Shown piece after piece: positions 53,683-62,978 of a DNA stretch of 64,000 bases. The stretch is from positions 245,647 to 309,646 of the forward strand of contig NZ_JABMCI010000067.1 of assembly GCF_013359775.1 (NCBI RefSeq), in the 5' to 3' direction. Position 1 is the first letter of the stretch, and each line of letters starts with the position of its first letter. This stretch comes from Cellulomonas humilata (lineage in GTDB: Bacteria; Actinomycetota; Actinomycetes; Actinomycetales; Cellulomonadaceae). A program made the position numbers and the translations under genes. The notes beneath the pieces were generated by a model. It was not told the DNA's origin. It saw nothing but the letters and a program-made list of their open reading frames with translations, and made no database searches.

Positions 53683-56600
53683 ATGGGCGAGCCTGACGAA
53701 CGACCGCAGCCCATCGACGTCCGCCTCCTGCGCACCCGCGACCTGATCGACCTGCGGCTCGAGGCGCCCGGCTGCACGATCGAGCCCACCGACGGCGGCG
53801 CGGAGCTCGTCGCCGGTCCCGACGCCTCGCTCGTCGTGCACTTCCCGCCGCAGCACCTGGGCGAGCAGATCTGGGACGCGGGCGCTCCACCACCGCCCCC
53901 ACCCGTGCCGGGGAGCCCGTCGCGCCACATCGTGTCCGGACCCACCCGGCTCGTCTACGCGGTCCCTGAGGGCACCCGGATCGGCTACACCCTCGAGGGG
54001 GTGCTGGAGGCGCTGCCAGGGCTCACGCTGCGGGTGTCCCCGCTCGCGACGCCGACGGGCGAGACGACCCCCGACGAACGCGGCGCCGAGCCACCGACCG
54101 ACCTCGAGACGGCGATCGAGGCGCCGTACCACCTGGTCGTCTCGCCGAGCGAGCGCGGTGCGTTCCGGCACTCGGCCACCGCGGTCGGGCCGGACGACCG
54201 GGCCGAGCTGTGGCGGACGCACCTGACCGTGCGCCGTGCCGACGGCTCGCTCGACGACACCGACCCGGACCAGCGCATCGTCCGCGCCCTGTGGAACCGC
54301 GACTCCGACGTGCTGCCGCCGCTCTTCGAGCAGCCGCTCACCACGTTCGACCGGGACGCGTTCGTCGAGCAGACGCACGGCGGCCGCAGGCGCAACGCCG
54401 ACAAGCCGCTGCTGGTCAGCAACCTCGCGCTGTCCAGCCTGGGCGCCTGGTTCGACTGGAGGCAGTCCTGGGACCTGCCCGCCGACGTCGTGGACTACCG
54501 CCACCAGGCGTTCATGGGCCGCGACGGGTACGTGCGCGTGGCGTACCCGGGGTTCCTGTTCCCGTTCGGCCACCGCTGCTACCTGGTGAAGGTGACGGAG
54601 CGCGAGATCAAGCACCGGGCCACGCCGGTCGCGTACCTGTGGCAGCGCTGGTTCATCCTGGTCCGCCAGCCCACGCGCACCTACCCCCGGGGCGACCGCG
54701 ACAACCCGTTCGGCCAGGTCACCGTGAGCCCGCTCGTGACCCCGGACATCGACAAGCCGCCCGCCGACTTCGAGCCGTTCGTGCCCACGCGCAACACCGT
54801 CCCGTTCCCGTTCACGCTCACCACCGTCGACCGGGGCGGCGAGACGCGGACCTGGTCCGCTCCGCTGGTCTTCGTCCGCGCAGGCGCGGACGGCGACCAG
54901 GTGTTCGTCCACCACCCCGACCGCGCGTCGTCGGCGTACTTCCCGGTGCGGCAGATCCAGGGACGCGGGCAGACGCTGGCCCTCGCGAAGCCGGTCAAGG
55001 CGGGGGACACGTCGGTCGAGGCGGGGCACCTCATCTTCGACGGGGAGGTCGACGTCGAGAACGTCACGAGCCGGCCGTTCCTCACCGAGCTGCGGGCGGT
55101 CGTGCCGTCGATGCGCCACCTGTCGCCGCAGGCGCCGGCCGTCGACCTCGTCTACGCCAAGCCGTACCTGCTGCACGGGCTCCCTGACCGGGCGCTCGAT
55201 GCCCGGCCGGTCCCCGGAGCGGCCAACGCGGGCGAGCTGGTGCTGGCCCTGAAGAGCCTGCCGGCCGCGGTCGACTTCAGCTCCGGGTCCGACCGGGCCG
55301 GCGGGTTCGTCGCCCCCAATCTGTCGGTGCAGGGCATCTCGCGCGCGCTGGGGGCGATCGGCGAGTCCGGCAAGGGTCCGTCGCCGTTCGACGCCGGCGC
55401 CTTCGACCCGGCGACGTTCCTGTCCGGCGCCCTGCCCAAGCTGTTCGGGCTGTTCAGCCTCACGGAGCTGCTCGAGGTCGCCGGGTTCGACGAGGCGCCC
55501 GCGTTCGTGTCGGACGCCCTCGACGCCGTCACCAAGCTGCTCACGGAGGCGCGGCGCCTGCGGACCGCCCTCGCCGACGCGCAGGCGCGGCTCGCCGCGG
55601 AGGTCGCGGGCGCGGCGCACGGCGGGGCGCAGGCCGTGGCGCAGCAGGCCAAGGACGCGCTCGACGCGCGGGTGGGCGCCACCACGGCGCACCTCGACGC
55701 CCTGGTCTCCGCCGTGCAGGGGCTCCCGGGCACCCCCGAGGCGGTCAGCTCCGCGGCAGTCACGCTCGCCGCCGACCTCCAGCCGCTCCTCGACGCGATC
55801 GGCCTGCCCGGGTTCCCCGCCGCCGTCCGCTCCTCGCTGGCCACCCCGGTGCAGACCCTGCGGACGCTCACGGACCTGGCCAAGGACGCCGCCGGGCTCG
55901 CGCAGCTGCTGGAGGGCGTCGTCGGCGGGCAGGTGACCGCGCGGCTGTCCTGGCGGCCGACGATCAAGGCCTGGGGGCTGCCGCCGACCGCCCCGGAGAT
56001 CTTCAAGCCCAAGCCGGACTCGCTGCACATCGACGTCGAGGTCCGGGCGTCGGCCAGCGCACCGCCCGCGGTCGACGTCGTCGCGGAGATCGTCGACTTC
56101 GACCTCAACCTCATCGGCAACACTGACACCGCGCTGATGAAGCTCATGTTCCGGCGGATCGGGTTCCACGCGGGCTCGTCGGGCAAGCCCGAGGTCGACG
56201 TCGTCTTCGGGGGGATGGGGTTCCTCGGGCCGCTCGCGTTCGTCGACCGGCTGCGCGAGCTCATCCCCTTCGACGGGTTCTCCGACCCGCCGTACGTGGA
56301 CGTGGCCCCCGACGGCGTGACCGCCGGGTTCGACCTCACGCTGCCCAACGTGTCGGTGGGCGTGTTCAGCCTGGAGAACATCGCGCTGGGCGCCGACGCG
56401 CGGATCCCGTTCCTCGGCGACGCGATGACCGTCGGGTTCCACTTCTGCTCCAAGGACGCGCCGTTCCGGCTGACCGTGATGTGCGTCGGGGGTGGCGGCT
56501 GGCTCGCGCTGCGGGCGGCGCCCAAGGGGTTGGTGCTCCTGGAGCTGGGGCTCGAGGCGTGCGCGTCACTGTCGGTCGACCTCGGCGTCGCGTCCGGCTC

Positions 56601-56949
56601 CGTGTCGATCGCCGTGGGCGTGTACCTGCGGCTCGAGGCGGACAAGGGACTGTTCACCGCGTACTTCCGGATCCGCGGCGAGGTCGACGTCCTGGGCCTG
56701 ATCAGCGCGTCGATCACCCTCGAGCTGTCGCTGACCTACCACTTCCAGACCGGCAAGCTCATCGGCCGCGCCTCGCTCGTGGTGGAGATCGAGATCCTGT
56801 TCTTCTCGGCCTCCGTCGAGATCTCCGTGGAGCGCAAGCTGGCGGGGTCCAAGGGCGACCCGACGATGTTCCAGGTGATGCCCCCCGACGCCGGCATGAA
56901 CGCCGACTGGGCCCTCTACTGCGACGCGTTCGCGCCCGTTCCGGCCTGA
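53683..56949 (+). CDS. Large uncharacterised protein A (1088 aa), first gene of a two-gene module
   Basis: This is a 1088-aa protein with no signal peptide and no recognised family. Visible architecture: an N-terminal ~230-residue beta-type domain interrupted by a proline run (APPPPPPVPG, near 68-78); a middle domain rich in aromatic residues (LSSLGAWFDWRQSWDLP and HRCYLVKVTEREIKH); an Ala/Leu-rich helical, coiled-coil-like region near 610-690 (LRTALADAQARLAAEVAG); and a C-terminal region from about 930 with alternating polar and hydrophobic residues (SVSIAVGVYLRLEA, ASITLELSLTYHF, ASLVVEIEILFFSASVEI), i.e. long amphipathic beta strands. There is no Walker, nuclease or protease motif. Base composition is like the neighbours. 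The partner gene follows after 13 bases with its own AGGAG. Function unknown; structural assembly or lipid-binding roles are guesses. Confidence 0.8.
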   Translation: MGEPDERPQPIDVRLLRTRDLIDLRLEAPGCTIEPTDGGAELVAGPDASLVVHFPPQHLGEQIWDAGAPPPPPPVPGSPSRHIVSGPTRLVYAVPEGTRIGYTLEGVLEALPGLTLRVSPLATPTGETTPDERGAEPPTDLETAIEAPYHLVVSPSERGAFRHSATAVGPDDRAELWRTHLTVRRADGSLDDTDPDQRIVRALWNRDSDVLPPLFEQPLTTFDRDAFVEQTHGGRRRNADKPLLVSNLALSSLGAWFDWRQSWDLPADVVDYRHQAFMGRDGYVRVAYPGFLFPFGHRCYLVKVTEREIKHRATPVAYLWQRWFILVRQPTRTYPRGDRDNPFGQVTVSPLVTPDIDKPPADFEPFVPTRNTVPFPFTLTTVDRGGETRTWSAPLVFVRAGADGDQVFVHHPDRASSAYFPVRQIQGRGQTLALAKPVKAGDTSVEAGHLIFDGEVDVENVTSRPFLTELRAVVPSMRHLSPQAPAVDLVYAKPYLLHGLPDRALDARPVPGAANAGELVLALKSLPAAVDFSSGSDRAGGFVAPNLSVQGISRALGAIGESGKGPSPFDAGAFDPATFLSGALPKLFGLFSLTELLEVAGFDEAPAFVSDALDAVTKLLTEARRLRTALADAQARLAAEVAGAAHGGAQAVAQQAKDALDARVGATTAHLDALVSAVQGLPGTPEAVSSAAVTLAADLQPLLDAIGLPGFPAAVRSSLATPVQTLRTLTDLAKDAAGLAQLLEGVVGGQVTARLSWRPTIKAWGLPPTAPEIFKPKPDSLHIDVEVRASASAPPAVDVVAEIVDFDLNLIGNTDTALMKLMFRRIGFHAGSSGKPEVDVVFGGMGFLGPLAFVDRLRELIPFDGFSDPPYVDVAPDGVTAGFDLTLPNVSVGVFSLENIALGADARIPFLGDAMTVGFHFCSKDAPFRLTVMCVGGGGWLALRAAPKGLVLLELGLEACASLSVDLGVASGSVSIAVGVYLRLEADKGLFTAYFRIRGEVDVLGLISASITLELSLTYHFQTGKLIGRASLVVEIEILFFSASVEISVERKLAGSKGDPTMFQVMPPDAGMNADWALYCDAFAPVPA

Positions 56950-56962
56950 GCCAGGAGACCCG

Positions 56963-59900
56963 ATGCCCACCACCCTGCTGGCGACCGCGCTGCCGCACTC
57001 GCTGGCCGACGACGCGCCGTTCCAGCTCACCGTGTTCCTCACCCACAAGCTGGTCGGTGGCGCGCTGCTGTCCGACTTCCCGGCCGCGGCCGACTGGCCC
57101 GCGACCCTGGCCGGCTGCACGTTCACGCTGGACACGTCGCTGGGGACCTCTCTGCCGCTGCGGGTCGTCTCGGCCGCCGACTCGCCGTCCTGGGTGGGCG
57201 TGCTGCCGCCAGGCACCCCGGTCGACGGGTTCCCGACGCCCGTGCTGTCCGACGAGACGTGGCGGTCCAACCCCGCGAGCCGGCTGAGCGACCACGCGGT
57301 GGACCTGCACGTCGCGGCGATGACCTCGGCGCCCACGCGTCGGCCCGGGCTCGAAGGCGATCCCGTGGCGGGCGGGCTGCTGCGGACGCTGGCCGACCTC
57401 GACCAGGGCGGACCCCTGTGGCAGCTGCTCGAGGACGCCCCCGGACGGGCGCGTCGGGCGCTCCAGGTGCCGGCGAAGCGGCTGCGGGACGCGCTGACCA
57501 CGATCGGCCCGCTCACCGAGCCCGACGACCTCGACCCGGAGCGCGGGCACGGCCGGGAGATCCCACCTCTGCCGGTGTACCAGTCCGAGATCACCGACCG
57601 GCCGTCGCCGGTGCAGGTGCTGCTGGACGACCCGGAGGCGGACACCCGGGTGACGCGCCGGCTGGACGCGTTGCTCGGGCAGGACGTGTCCGCCGACCCG
57701 CAGCTCCAGCTGGTGGTCGACGCCCACGCGATGCGGCGGTACTACGAGCGGCCGGAACAGCCGCAGCAGACGCCGCGGCGGGAGCCCGACCCCGCGGCAC
57801 CCCCCACCCCGCGACCGGACCGGCCCGAGCACGACGTGCACGCGCGGCTGGCCCAGCTGGGAGCGACGCCGGCGCTGCTGCGCCGGCTGGGCCTGGCGGT
57901 CGACGTGGTGCTGGACGGCGTCGACGCCGCCGGCGCACGGGCCGCGCTCGCGGGCGCCACCTGGGTGAGCGTCACCGTGACCTCGCCCGAGGCGGACCTG
58001 GAGGTGCTGCCACCGCGCAAGACCGCGGTGGTCGTCGACGCAGGCGTGTTCGCCGCCCGGTCGAGCGCCGCGTGGGTGGGCGGTGCGCTGCCCCTCGGTG
58101 ACGACGAGTGGGTGGTGCTCGACGTCGACCCGGACGCGTCCGGGCTCAAGCTCGACCAGCACGCGCGCAACCTGGTCCGGCAGTACGCCGGCGAGGCCAA
58201 CGGCGACCCGGCCACGTCCGCCCCCGGCACCCTGCGCTCCACCGGCTTCGCGCTCGCCCGTCGGGAGCGCGCCGCCCAGCTGCGGGCTCGGGTCCAGGAG
58301 GCGGAGGCGCTCGCGGTCGACGACGGCACGCGCGAGCTGCTCCTGGACGACCTGGTGCGTGGGATCCGGGTCGAGGTGTGGGACGACGTGACCAAGGAGT
58401 GGCACAGCCTGCACCGGCGCCGCGTCACGGTCACGGGGGAGCCCGGCGGGGTGCCGGTCCTCACCGACGAGCCGGACGTCGGGTTCCTCCAGCTCTCGGC
58501 GCTGAACCAGGGTGCGCCTGGCGTCGGCTACTACCTGCACGAGGTGGTGGCCGGCTGGGACGGGTGGAGCCTGTCCGCGCCGCGGCCCGGCCTGACGATC
58601 GTGCACGTCGAGCCGCCCGGCCCGGACGGCTCCACCGAAGCGGTCGTCGACACGCTTCCCGACGAGCCGATCGACGGCGCGCACACGATCTCCCGCGTGG
58701 AGCCGCGCTCTCTGCCGCGGCTGCGGTACGGCACCTCGTACAGCTTCCGGGTGCTGGCCGTGGACCTGGCGGGGAACTCGGTCCCGCAGGTCCCGCCGAG
58801 GCGTCGGCGACCGTTCGGGCCCGACGCGCGGGGGATCGAGGCGGCGCGCACCCACCTCGAGCGGCTGCGCGGCCGGTACACGGAGCGGGACCGCGCCGGG
58901 ATCGCTGCGGCCCGCCGGGAGGCGGTGATCGCGCACCTGCGCACGGCCGAGCGGGGCATCGCGGGGTTGCCCGAGGAGCTGTTGTCCGGGGACGCCCGCA
59001 TCGACGCGACGCTCGAGAACCTGGTGGCGCGGGCGTCAGCACCGCAGGAGGCGGCGCCGGCCCAGCGTCTGTTCGACGACGTGGTCGCCGCGTCGCGCAT
59101 CCTCGCGGAGTCGCGCGAGACGCTGCGGGTGCGCCCGCAGCTGCGGATCGAGGCGGGCGACTTCGCCGGGCTGGCCCGCAACGACGACCTGGCCTGGCCC
59201 GACGAGCTGCGGCAGCTCGCCCGGTCCGTCGTCACCACACCGCGGCCGTACCTGCGGTGGGAGCCCGTCCCCGCGCCCGCGCTGGTGGCGCGCGTCGCGC
59301 TGAGCCCGGGAGAGCAGCCGGCGCACCTCGTCGTGCGCAGCGGCGTGCCGGACGTCGCGGCTACCGCCGAGCGGCACGTGGCACCGCCGAAGGCCACGCA
59401 GCTGGAGGCGGAGGCGGCGGGGAAGCTCGACGCCGCGATCGGCACCGGCGACGCCGCCGAGATCCGCCGGCTGTACGCCGTGGCGCTCGCCGAGCGCGGG
59501 ACGCTGCTCGACCAGCACGTGCCGAGCCTCACCGACCCGCACGCGACGCAGGAGCAGCCGGGGATCGCGCTCGTCGACCGGCCGGGGGCCGACACCGGGT
59601 CCGAGCACCGGGCGACGCTGCCGGACATCACCGCGGACCGCGGGCGCCCGATCGGAGAGGGCCAGTACGTCGTGCACGACACGGACGCGCTGCGGCTGCC
59701 GTACCTGCCCGACCCGTACGCGACCGGGGTGTCGCTGGTGTTCTACGAGGCCGGCGCACCGCACGCGCTGCCGGAGCCGCGCGCGCTCCAGGCAGTCACC
59801 GTGCCGTACCCCGGAGCCTGGCCGTCGCTGCAGCCGCTGCGGATCGTCGTGGAGCCCGGCGACGTGCTCGGCGCCCACGTGGTCGGGCACGAGGTGCGCG

Positions 59901-61774
59901 TCGCGGTGCCGCCCGGCGAGCAGGTGCGGGTGGCCGTCTCGAGCACGCTGGACCCGGCCGACCTGGAGCGGTTCGGGCTGTGGCGGTCGCACCTGGCCAG
60001 CGTCGTCGACCCCGCCGACGGCTACACCACCGACGAGGTCGTCGCCGCGGCGGCCCTGATGCGCGCGGCGTCGTCCGGCTGGACCTGGTGGCTCACACCG
60101 TCGGTCGACGTCCGGCTGGTGCACGCGGTGCCGGTGCCCGTCCGGCCTCCGTCGCTCAGGGTGCTGGACCTGTTCCTGCGCCCGCCCGGCCGTGCGGTCG
60201 CGGCGTTCACCGGGCTGGTCGACGTGCACGGGTCCAGCACGGACCAGCTCGTCGTGACCGCGTCCTGGACCGAGCAGGTGGACGACGTCTCGGCCGCGGG
60301 GCCGCAGGTGGCGTCGAAGTCCGACGTCGTCGTGCGCTCGCCCGTTGGGGAGCGCGAGAGCACCGGCGCGCTGTTCCTCTACGACTTCCAGCCCACCGGT
60401 GCGCTCGCGCAGGCGCTCGGCGGGGTCGGCTTCCACCGGATGCTCCAGACGTTCGAGGACACCCACTACCGGCGCGTGACGTACGTGCCGAGCGGGTCCA
60501 CCCGGTACGCCGAGTTCTTCGACCCCTCCCAGGTCCCGGCGGAGCCGCCCACCGGCGAGCCCGTCGTGATGGACGTCCCCTCGTCGGCGCGACCCGCCGC
60601 CCCCGTGGTGCTCGACGCGGTGCCGCTGCTGCGCTGGGAGCAGGGCACGGAGCCCGACGACCCGTTCGCGTGGCGGCAGGTCCGGCGCTCCGGCGTGCGG
60701 GTCTGGCTGGCGCGGCCGTGGTTCTCCTCCGGCGACGGCGAGCTGCTCGGCGTGCTGGTGTTCGACACCGACGAGTGGGAGCAGGCCCAGGACGGGACCT
60801 GGTCGCGGACGCCGAAGGCGCAGCAGGCGCCTGACGGCGCGACGAGCCTGTGGGCCGCGGACCCGATCGCCCAGCACGGCGGGCCCACGAGCAACCCGAC
60901 CGTCCCGCCGCTGCTCACGTTCGACCAGCTGCTGCTCGACGCCCTCGAGACGGGTGCCGCGGAGAGTGTCGACATCCGACCGCCGCTGCACGGCGAGGTC
61001 TTCGGTGGGCGCGACCGCGGGTGGCCGGACGCACCCGGCAACCCCGTCGCGGTCGCGGCGTCGGTGCCGCTGCGCGACGTGCGCGGACGCCCGGCGGTCC
61101 GGGTGCTGGGCTACCGCCCGGAGTACGACGAGGCGTCGGGGCGCTGGTTCGTCGACGTCGCGATCCAGGACACGCCGGCGCTGTGGCCGTTCGTGCGCCT
61201 GGCCGTCGCGCGCTACCAGCCGCACTCGATCGAGGGGTGCTCGCTGTCACCCGTGGCGCTCACCAGCTGGGTGCAGCCGCTGCCCACCCGCACCCTGACG
61301 GTCGCGCGCCCGGACCCGCGGCACGTCCAGGTGACCCTCACCGGCGTCGTCAGCTGGCTGCGGTTCGACCCGCGTGGCGCGCCGGGGCTTGCGGGAGAGC
61401 AGCTCAGCGCCGACAGCCCCACCGGCGACGCCGCCGTGCGCGCGTCGCGGCTCCAGCAGTCGCGGACCGTGCGCGCGACGGTGCAGAGTCGCGCCGCCGG
61501 AGCCGGGGACCTCGAGTGGGAGTCGTGGTCGACGTCGGTGCTGCTCGCCGTGAGCGTCGAGGAGTCGGGCGGGCACCGCGCCACGTGGACCGGTTCCGTG
61601 CTCATCCCTGCGGGCGCAGCGTCGCCCGGGCTGCGGCGCCCCGGGGGGTCGTCGGACGCGACGTGGCGGGTGCTCGTGGAGGAGCACGAGCTGTTGGACG
61701 CCGACGCCACCGTGCCCGGCGTGCCCGCGGCACCGGTGCCGCGGCTGGTCTACGCCGACTCGGTCTGGCTGTAG
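56963..61774 (+). CDS. Large uncharacterised protein B (1603 aa), second gene of the module
   Basis: This 1603-aa protein has no signal peptide or catalytic motif that I can find. It is beta-rich. A fibronectin-III-like segment lies near residues 490-610: YYLHEVVAGWDGWSLSAPRPG, then LRYGTSYSFRVLAVDLAGNSVP, whose last part is the typical FN3 F-G strand pattern. Next comes a charged helical stretch near 630-690 (RTHLERLRGRYTERDRAGI). The final third carries RPAVRVLGYRPEYDEASGRWFVDVAI and WPFVRLAVARYQPHSIEGC, which look like repeated sandwich strands. AGGAG precedes the ATG, 13 bases after gene A. The pair surely forms one operon. I cannot name the family; the sequence gives the impression of a scaffold or extended surface-binding protein working in the cytoplasm or exported by a non-classical route. 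Confidence 0.8.
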   Translation: MPTTLLATALPHSLADDAPFQLTVFLTHKLVGGALLSDFPAAADWPATLAGCTFTLDTSLGTSLPLRVVSAADSPSWVGVLPPGTPVDGFPTPVLSDETWRSNPASRLSDHAVDLHVAAMTSAPTRRPGLEGDPVAGGLLRTLADLDQGGPLWQLLEDAPGRARRALQVPAKRLRDALTTIGPLTEPDDLDPERGHGREIPPLPVYQSEITDRPSPVQVLLDDPEADTRVTRRLDALLGQDVSADPQLQLVVDAHAMRRYYERPEQPQQTPRREPDPAAPPTPRPDRPEHDVHARLAQLGATPALLRRLGLAVDVVLDGVDAAGARAALAGATWVSVTVTSPEADLEVLPPRKTAVVVDAGVFAARSSAAWVGGALPLGDDEWVVLDVDPDASGLKLDQHARNLVRQYAGEANGDPATSAPGTLRSTGFALARRERAAQLRARVQEAEALAVDDGTRELLLDDLVRGIRVEVWDDVTKEWHSLHRRRVTVTGEPGGVPVLTDEPDVGFLQLSALNQGAPGVGYYLHEVVAGWDGWSLSAPRPGLTIVHVEPPGPDGSTEAVVDTLPDEPIDGAHTISRVEPRSLPRLRYGTSYSFRVLAVDLAGNSVPQVPPRRRRPFGPDARGIEAARTHLERLRGRYTERDRAGIAAARREAVIAHLRTAERGIAGLPEELLSGDARIDATLENLVARASAPQEAAPAQRLFDDVVAASRILAESRETLRVRPQLRIEAGDFAGLARNDDLAWPDELRQLARSVVTTPRPYLRWEPVPAPALVARVALSPGEQPAHLVVRSGVPDVAATAERHVAPPKATQLEAEAAGKLDAAIGTGDAAEIRRLYAVALAERGTLLDQHVPSLTDPHATQEQPGIALVDRPGADTGSEHRATLPDITADRGRPIGEGQYVVHDTDALRLPYLPDPYATGVSLVFYEAGAPHALPEPRALQAVTVPYPGAWPSLQPLRIVVEPGDVLGAHVVGHEVRVAVPPGEQVRVAVSSTLDPADLERFGLWRSHLASVVDPADGYTTDEVVAAAALMRAASSGWTWWLTPSVDVRLVHAVPVPVRPPSLRVLDLFLRPPGRAVAAFTGLVDVHGSSTDQLVVTASWTEQVDDVSAAGPQVASKSDVVVRSPVGERESTGALFLYDFQPTGALAQALGGVGFHRMLQTFEDTHYRRVTYVPSGSTRYAEFFDPSQVPAEPPTGEPVVMDVPSSARPAAPVVLDAVPLLRWEQGTEPDDPFAWRQVRRSGVRVWLARPWFSSGDGELLGVLVFDTDEWEQAQDGTWSRTPKAQQAPDGATSLWAADPIAQHGGPTSNPTVPPLLTFDQLLLDALETGAAESVDIRPPLHGEVFGGRDRGWPDAPGNPVAVAASVPLRDVRGRPAVRVLGYRPEYDEASGRWFVDVAIQDTPALWPFVRLAVARYQPHSIEGCSLSPVALTSWVQPLPTRTLTVARPDPRHVQVTLTGVVSWLRFDPRGAPGLAGEQLSADSPTGDAAVRASRLQQSRTVRATVQSRAAGAGDLEWESWSTSVLLAVSVEESGGHRATWTGSVLIPAGAASPGLRRPGGSSDATWRVLVEEHELLDADATVPGVPAAPVPRLVYADSVWL

Positions 61775-61946
61775 CGGTCAGTCGTAGAACGGGGGCAGGA
61801 GGTCCGACGTGTCATCCGTGCGCTCGACCGTGACGGTCCCGCACTCCTTTGCCTGCTCGCGTTCTGCTGCCAGTCGCCACCACGGTGCGTTCACGCTCCC
61901 GATGGTCCTCCCGTCGCCGTCTCGGTAGGTGGGACGTAAGGCCCGG
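61775..61946 (-). other. Gap with a possible 38-codon ORF
   Basis: The minus strand keeps an open frame to a TGA at 61778. From an internal GTG it would encode about 38 residues (VNAPWWRLAAEREQAKECG... ending LLPPFYD). No ribosome binding site is convincing. It may be the tail of a decayed gene or chance; I see no terminator in this stretch. Confidence 0.25.
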
Positions 61947-62327
61947 TCACTCCCAGACGTAGGCGGGTCGGAGCTCGGCCACGCTGCCCGGCCCGGCGAA
62001 CTGCGCCGCGACCTCCTCGGCACGCTCCCGCGACGCGCAGTCGACCAGGAAGAAGCCGGCCAGGTGCTCCTGCGTCTCGGCGTACGGCCCCTCGCTCGCC
62101 AGCGAGTCGCCGCTTCGCCAGCGGTACACGGTGGCCGACGCCGGGTCGGCGAGCGCCTCGGCGGACACCAGCTCTCCGCTCGCGGACAGCTCGGAGAGGA
62201 GCGTGTCGAACCGGCGATCGGCCGCCTCGTGCTCGGCCACGGGCAGCGCGCGGCCCTCGTCGGTGAACCGGGACGTCGGGTGCGCCCAGGGCTTGGGGTT
62301 CGAGTGGATGAGGATGAGGTACTTCAC
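61947..62327 (-). CDS. YCII-related (DGPF) family protein
   Basis: The 126-aa dimeric ferredoxin-fold protein starts at GTG 62327 with AGGAGG six bases upstream. YLILIHSNPKPW at the start, the conserved-type SGELVSAEALADPASATVYRWR, and EGPYAETQEHLAGFFLVDC are YCII signals. EGPYAETQE corresponds to the DGPFAETKE motif of the group. Such proteins are often next to ECF sigma factors, but none is seen here. Role is unknown; related YCII proteins may be enzymes. Confidence 0.88.
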   Translation of the reverse strand: MKYLILIHSNPKPWAHPTSRFTDEGRALPVAEHEAADRRFDTLLSELSASGELVSAEALADPASATVYRWRSGDSLASEGPYAETQEHLAGFFLVDCASRERAEEVAAQFAGPGSVAELRPAYVWE

Positions 62328-62376
62328 GGGGTGCCTCCTGTGGGTGGGTGCTGTCGGGGGGATGACGCGCAGGTGG

Positions 62377-62925
62377 TCACGTCCTCGACACGTCCTCGTC
62401 GAGCCCGTCGTGCAGATCTCCGCACTCGACCTCGACGACGCCGTGCCGGACCAGGTACCCACGCGCGCCGCGATCGCCGTGCAGGGTGGCGGCCAGCGGC
62501 GCCCAGTGGCCGGCGGCGATGAGCACCGGATGACCGGGCCGGCCGTCGTACACCACCTGTCGGAGATCTCCCGTGCGTGCGAGCAGCCTCGTGATCACGC
62601 TGGTCGGGGTGCCCGGCAGGTCCACCAGGGTCACGACGGCCGCATCCCCGGTGGCATGCGCAAGACCGGTGCGCAGCGACTCACCGAGCCCGTCGGCCCA
62701 CCGCTCCGCGACGACCGCGGTGACCCGCTCGTCGTCCGGCACCAGCGCCCGCGCCTCCTGCGCGGCCGCACCCAGGACGACGACGACGCGCTCGCAGCCG
62801 CCGTCGAGCAGCAGGTGCACGGCGTCGGCGAGCCAGGGCACCACCAGCGCCTTCGGGCCGCCGTGCCGCGTGCCCGCACCCGCAGCGAGCACGATCCCGC
62901 AGAGGCTTGCGTCGGAGGGAGGCAC
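62377..62925 (-). CDS. MobA-like nucleotidyltransferase (MocA-type)
   Basis: The 182-aa nucleotidyltransferase has the signature GIVLAAGAGTRHGGPKAL at the N terminus, VVVVLGAAAQEARALVPDD, and TLVDLPGTPTSVITRL with the metal aspartate. The tail RPGHPVLIAAGHW fits MocA/MobA enzymes that cytidylate or guanylate molybdopterin for xanthine dehydrogenase. Its divergent neighbours are purine (ureide) genes, so MocA service for xanthine dehydrogenase is a good inference. GTG 62925 was chosen; longer starts are possible. No xanthine dehydrogenase gene lies in the window. Confidence 0.82.
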   Translation of the reverse strand: MPPSDASLCGIVLAAGAGTRHGGPKALVVPWLADAVHLLLDGGCERVVVVLGAAAQEARALVPDDERVTAVVAERWADGLGESLRTGLAHATGDAAVVTLVDLPGTPTSVITRLLARTGDLRQVVYDGRPGHPVLIAAGHWAPLAATLHGDRGARGYLVRHGVVEVECGDLHDGLDEDVSRT

Positions 62926-62978
62926 GTCCCGTACGGTGCCAGTGCGCGAGTGCGGAGCGCTACCGGAGGGCGGCCTGG

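Noticed and set aside
53647..56442. 931-codon minus-strand frame opposite protein A
   Set aside because: Arg/Gly/Glu-rich low-complexity product without motifs. The plus strand has balanced composition, a normal start and coupling to protein B, so the plus strand is the coding one.
56759..58936. 725-codon minus-strand frame across the junction of proteins A and B
   Set aside because: Crosses two real genes in antisense, low-complexity translation, no ribosome binding site.
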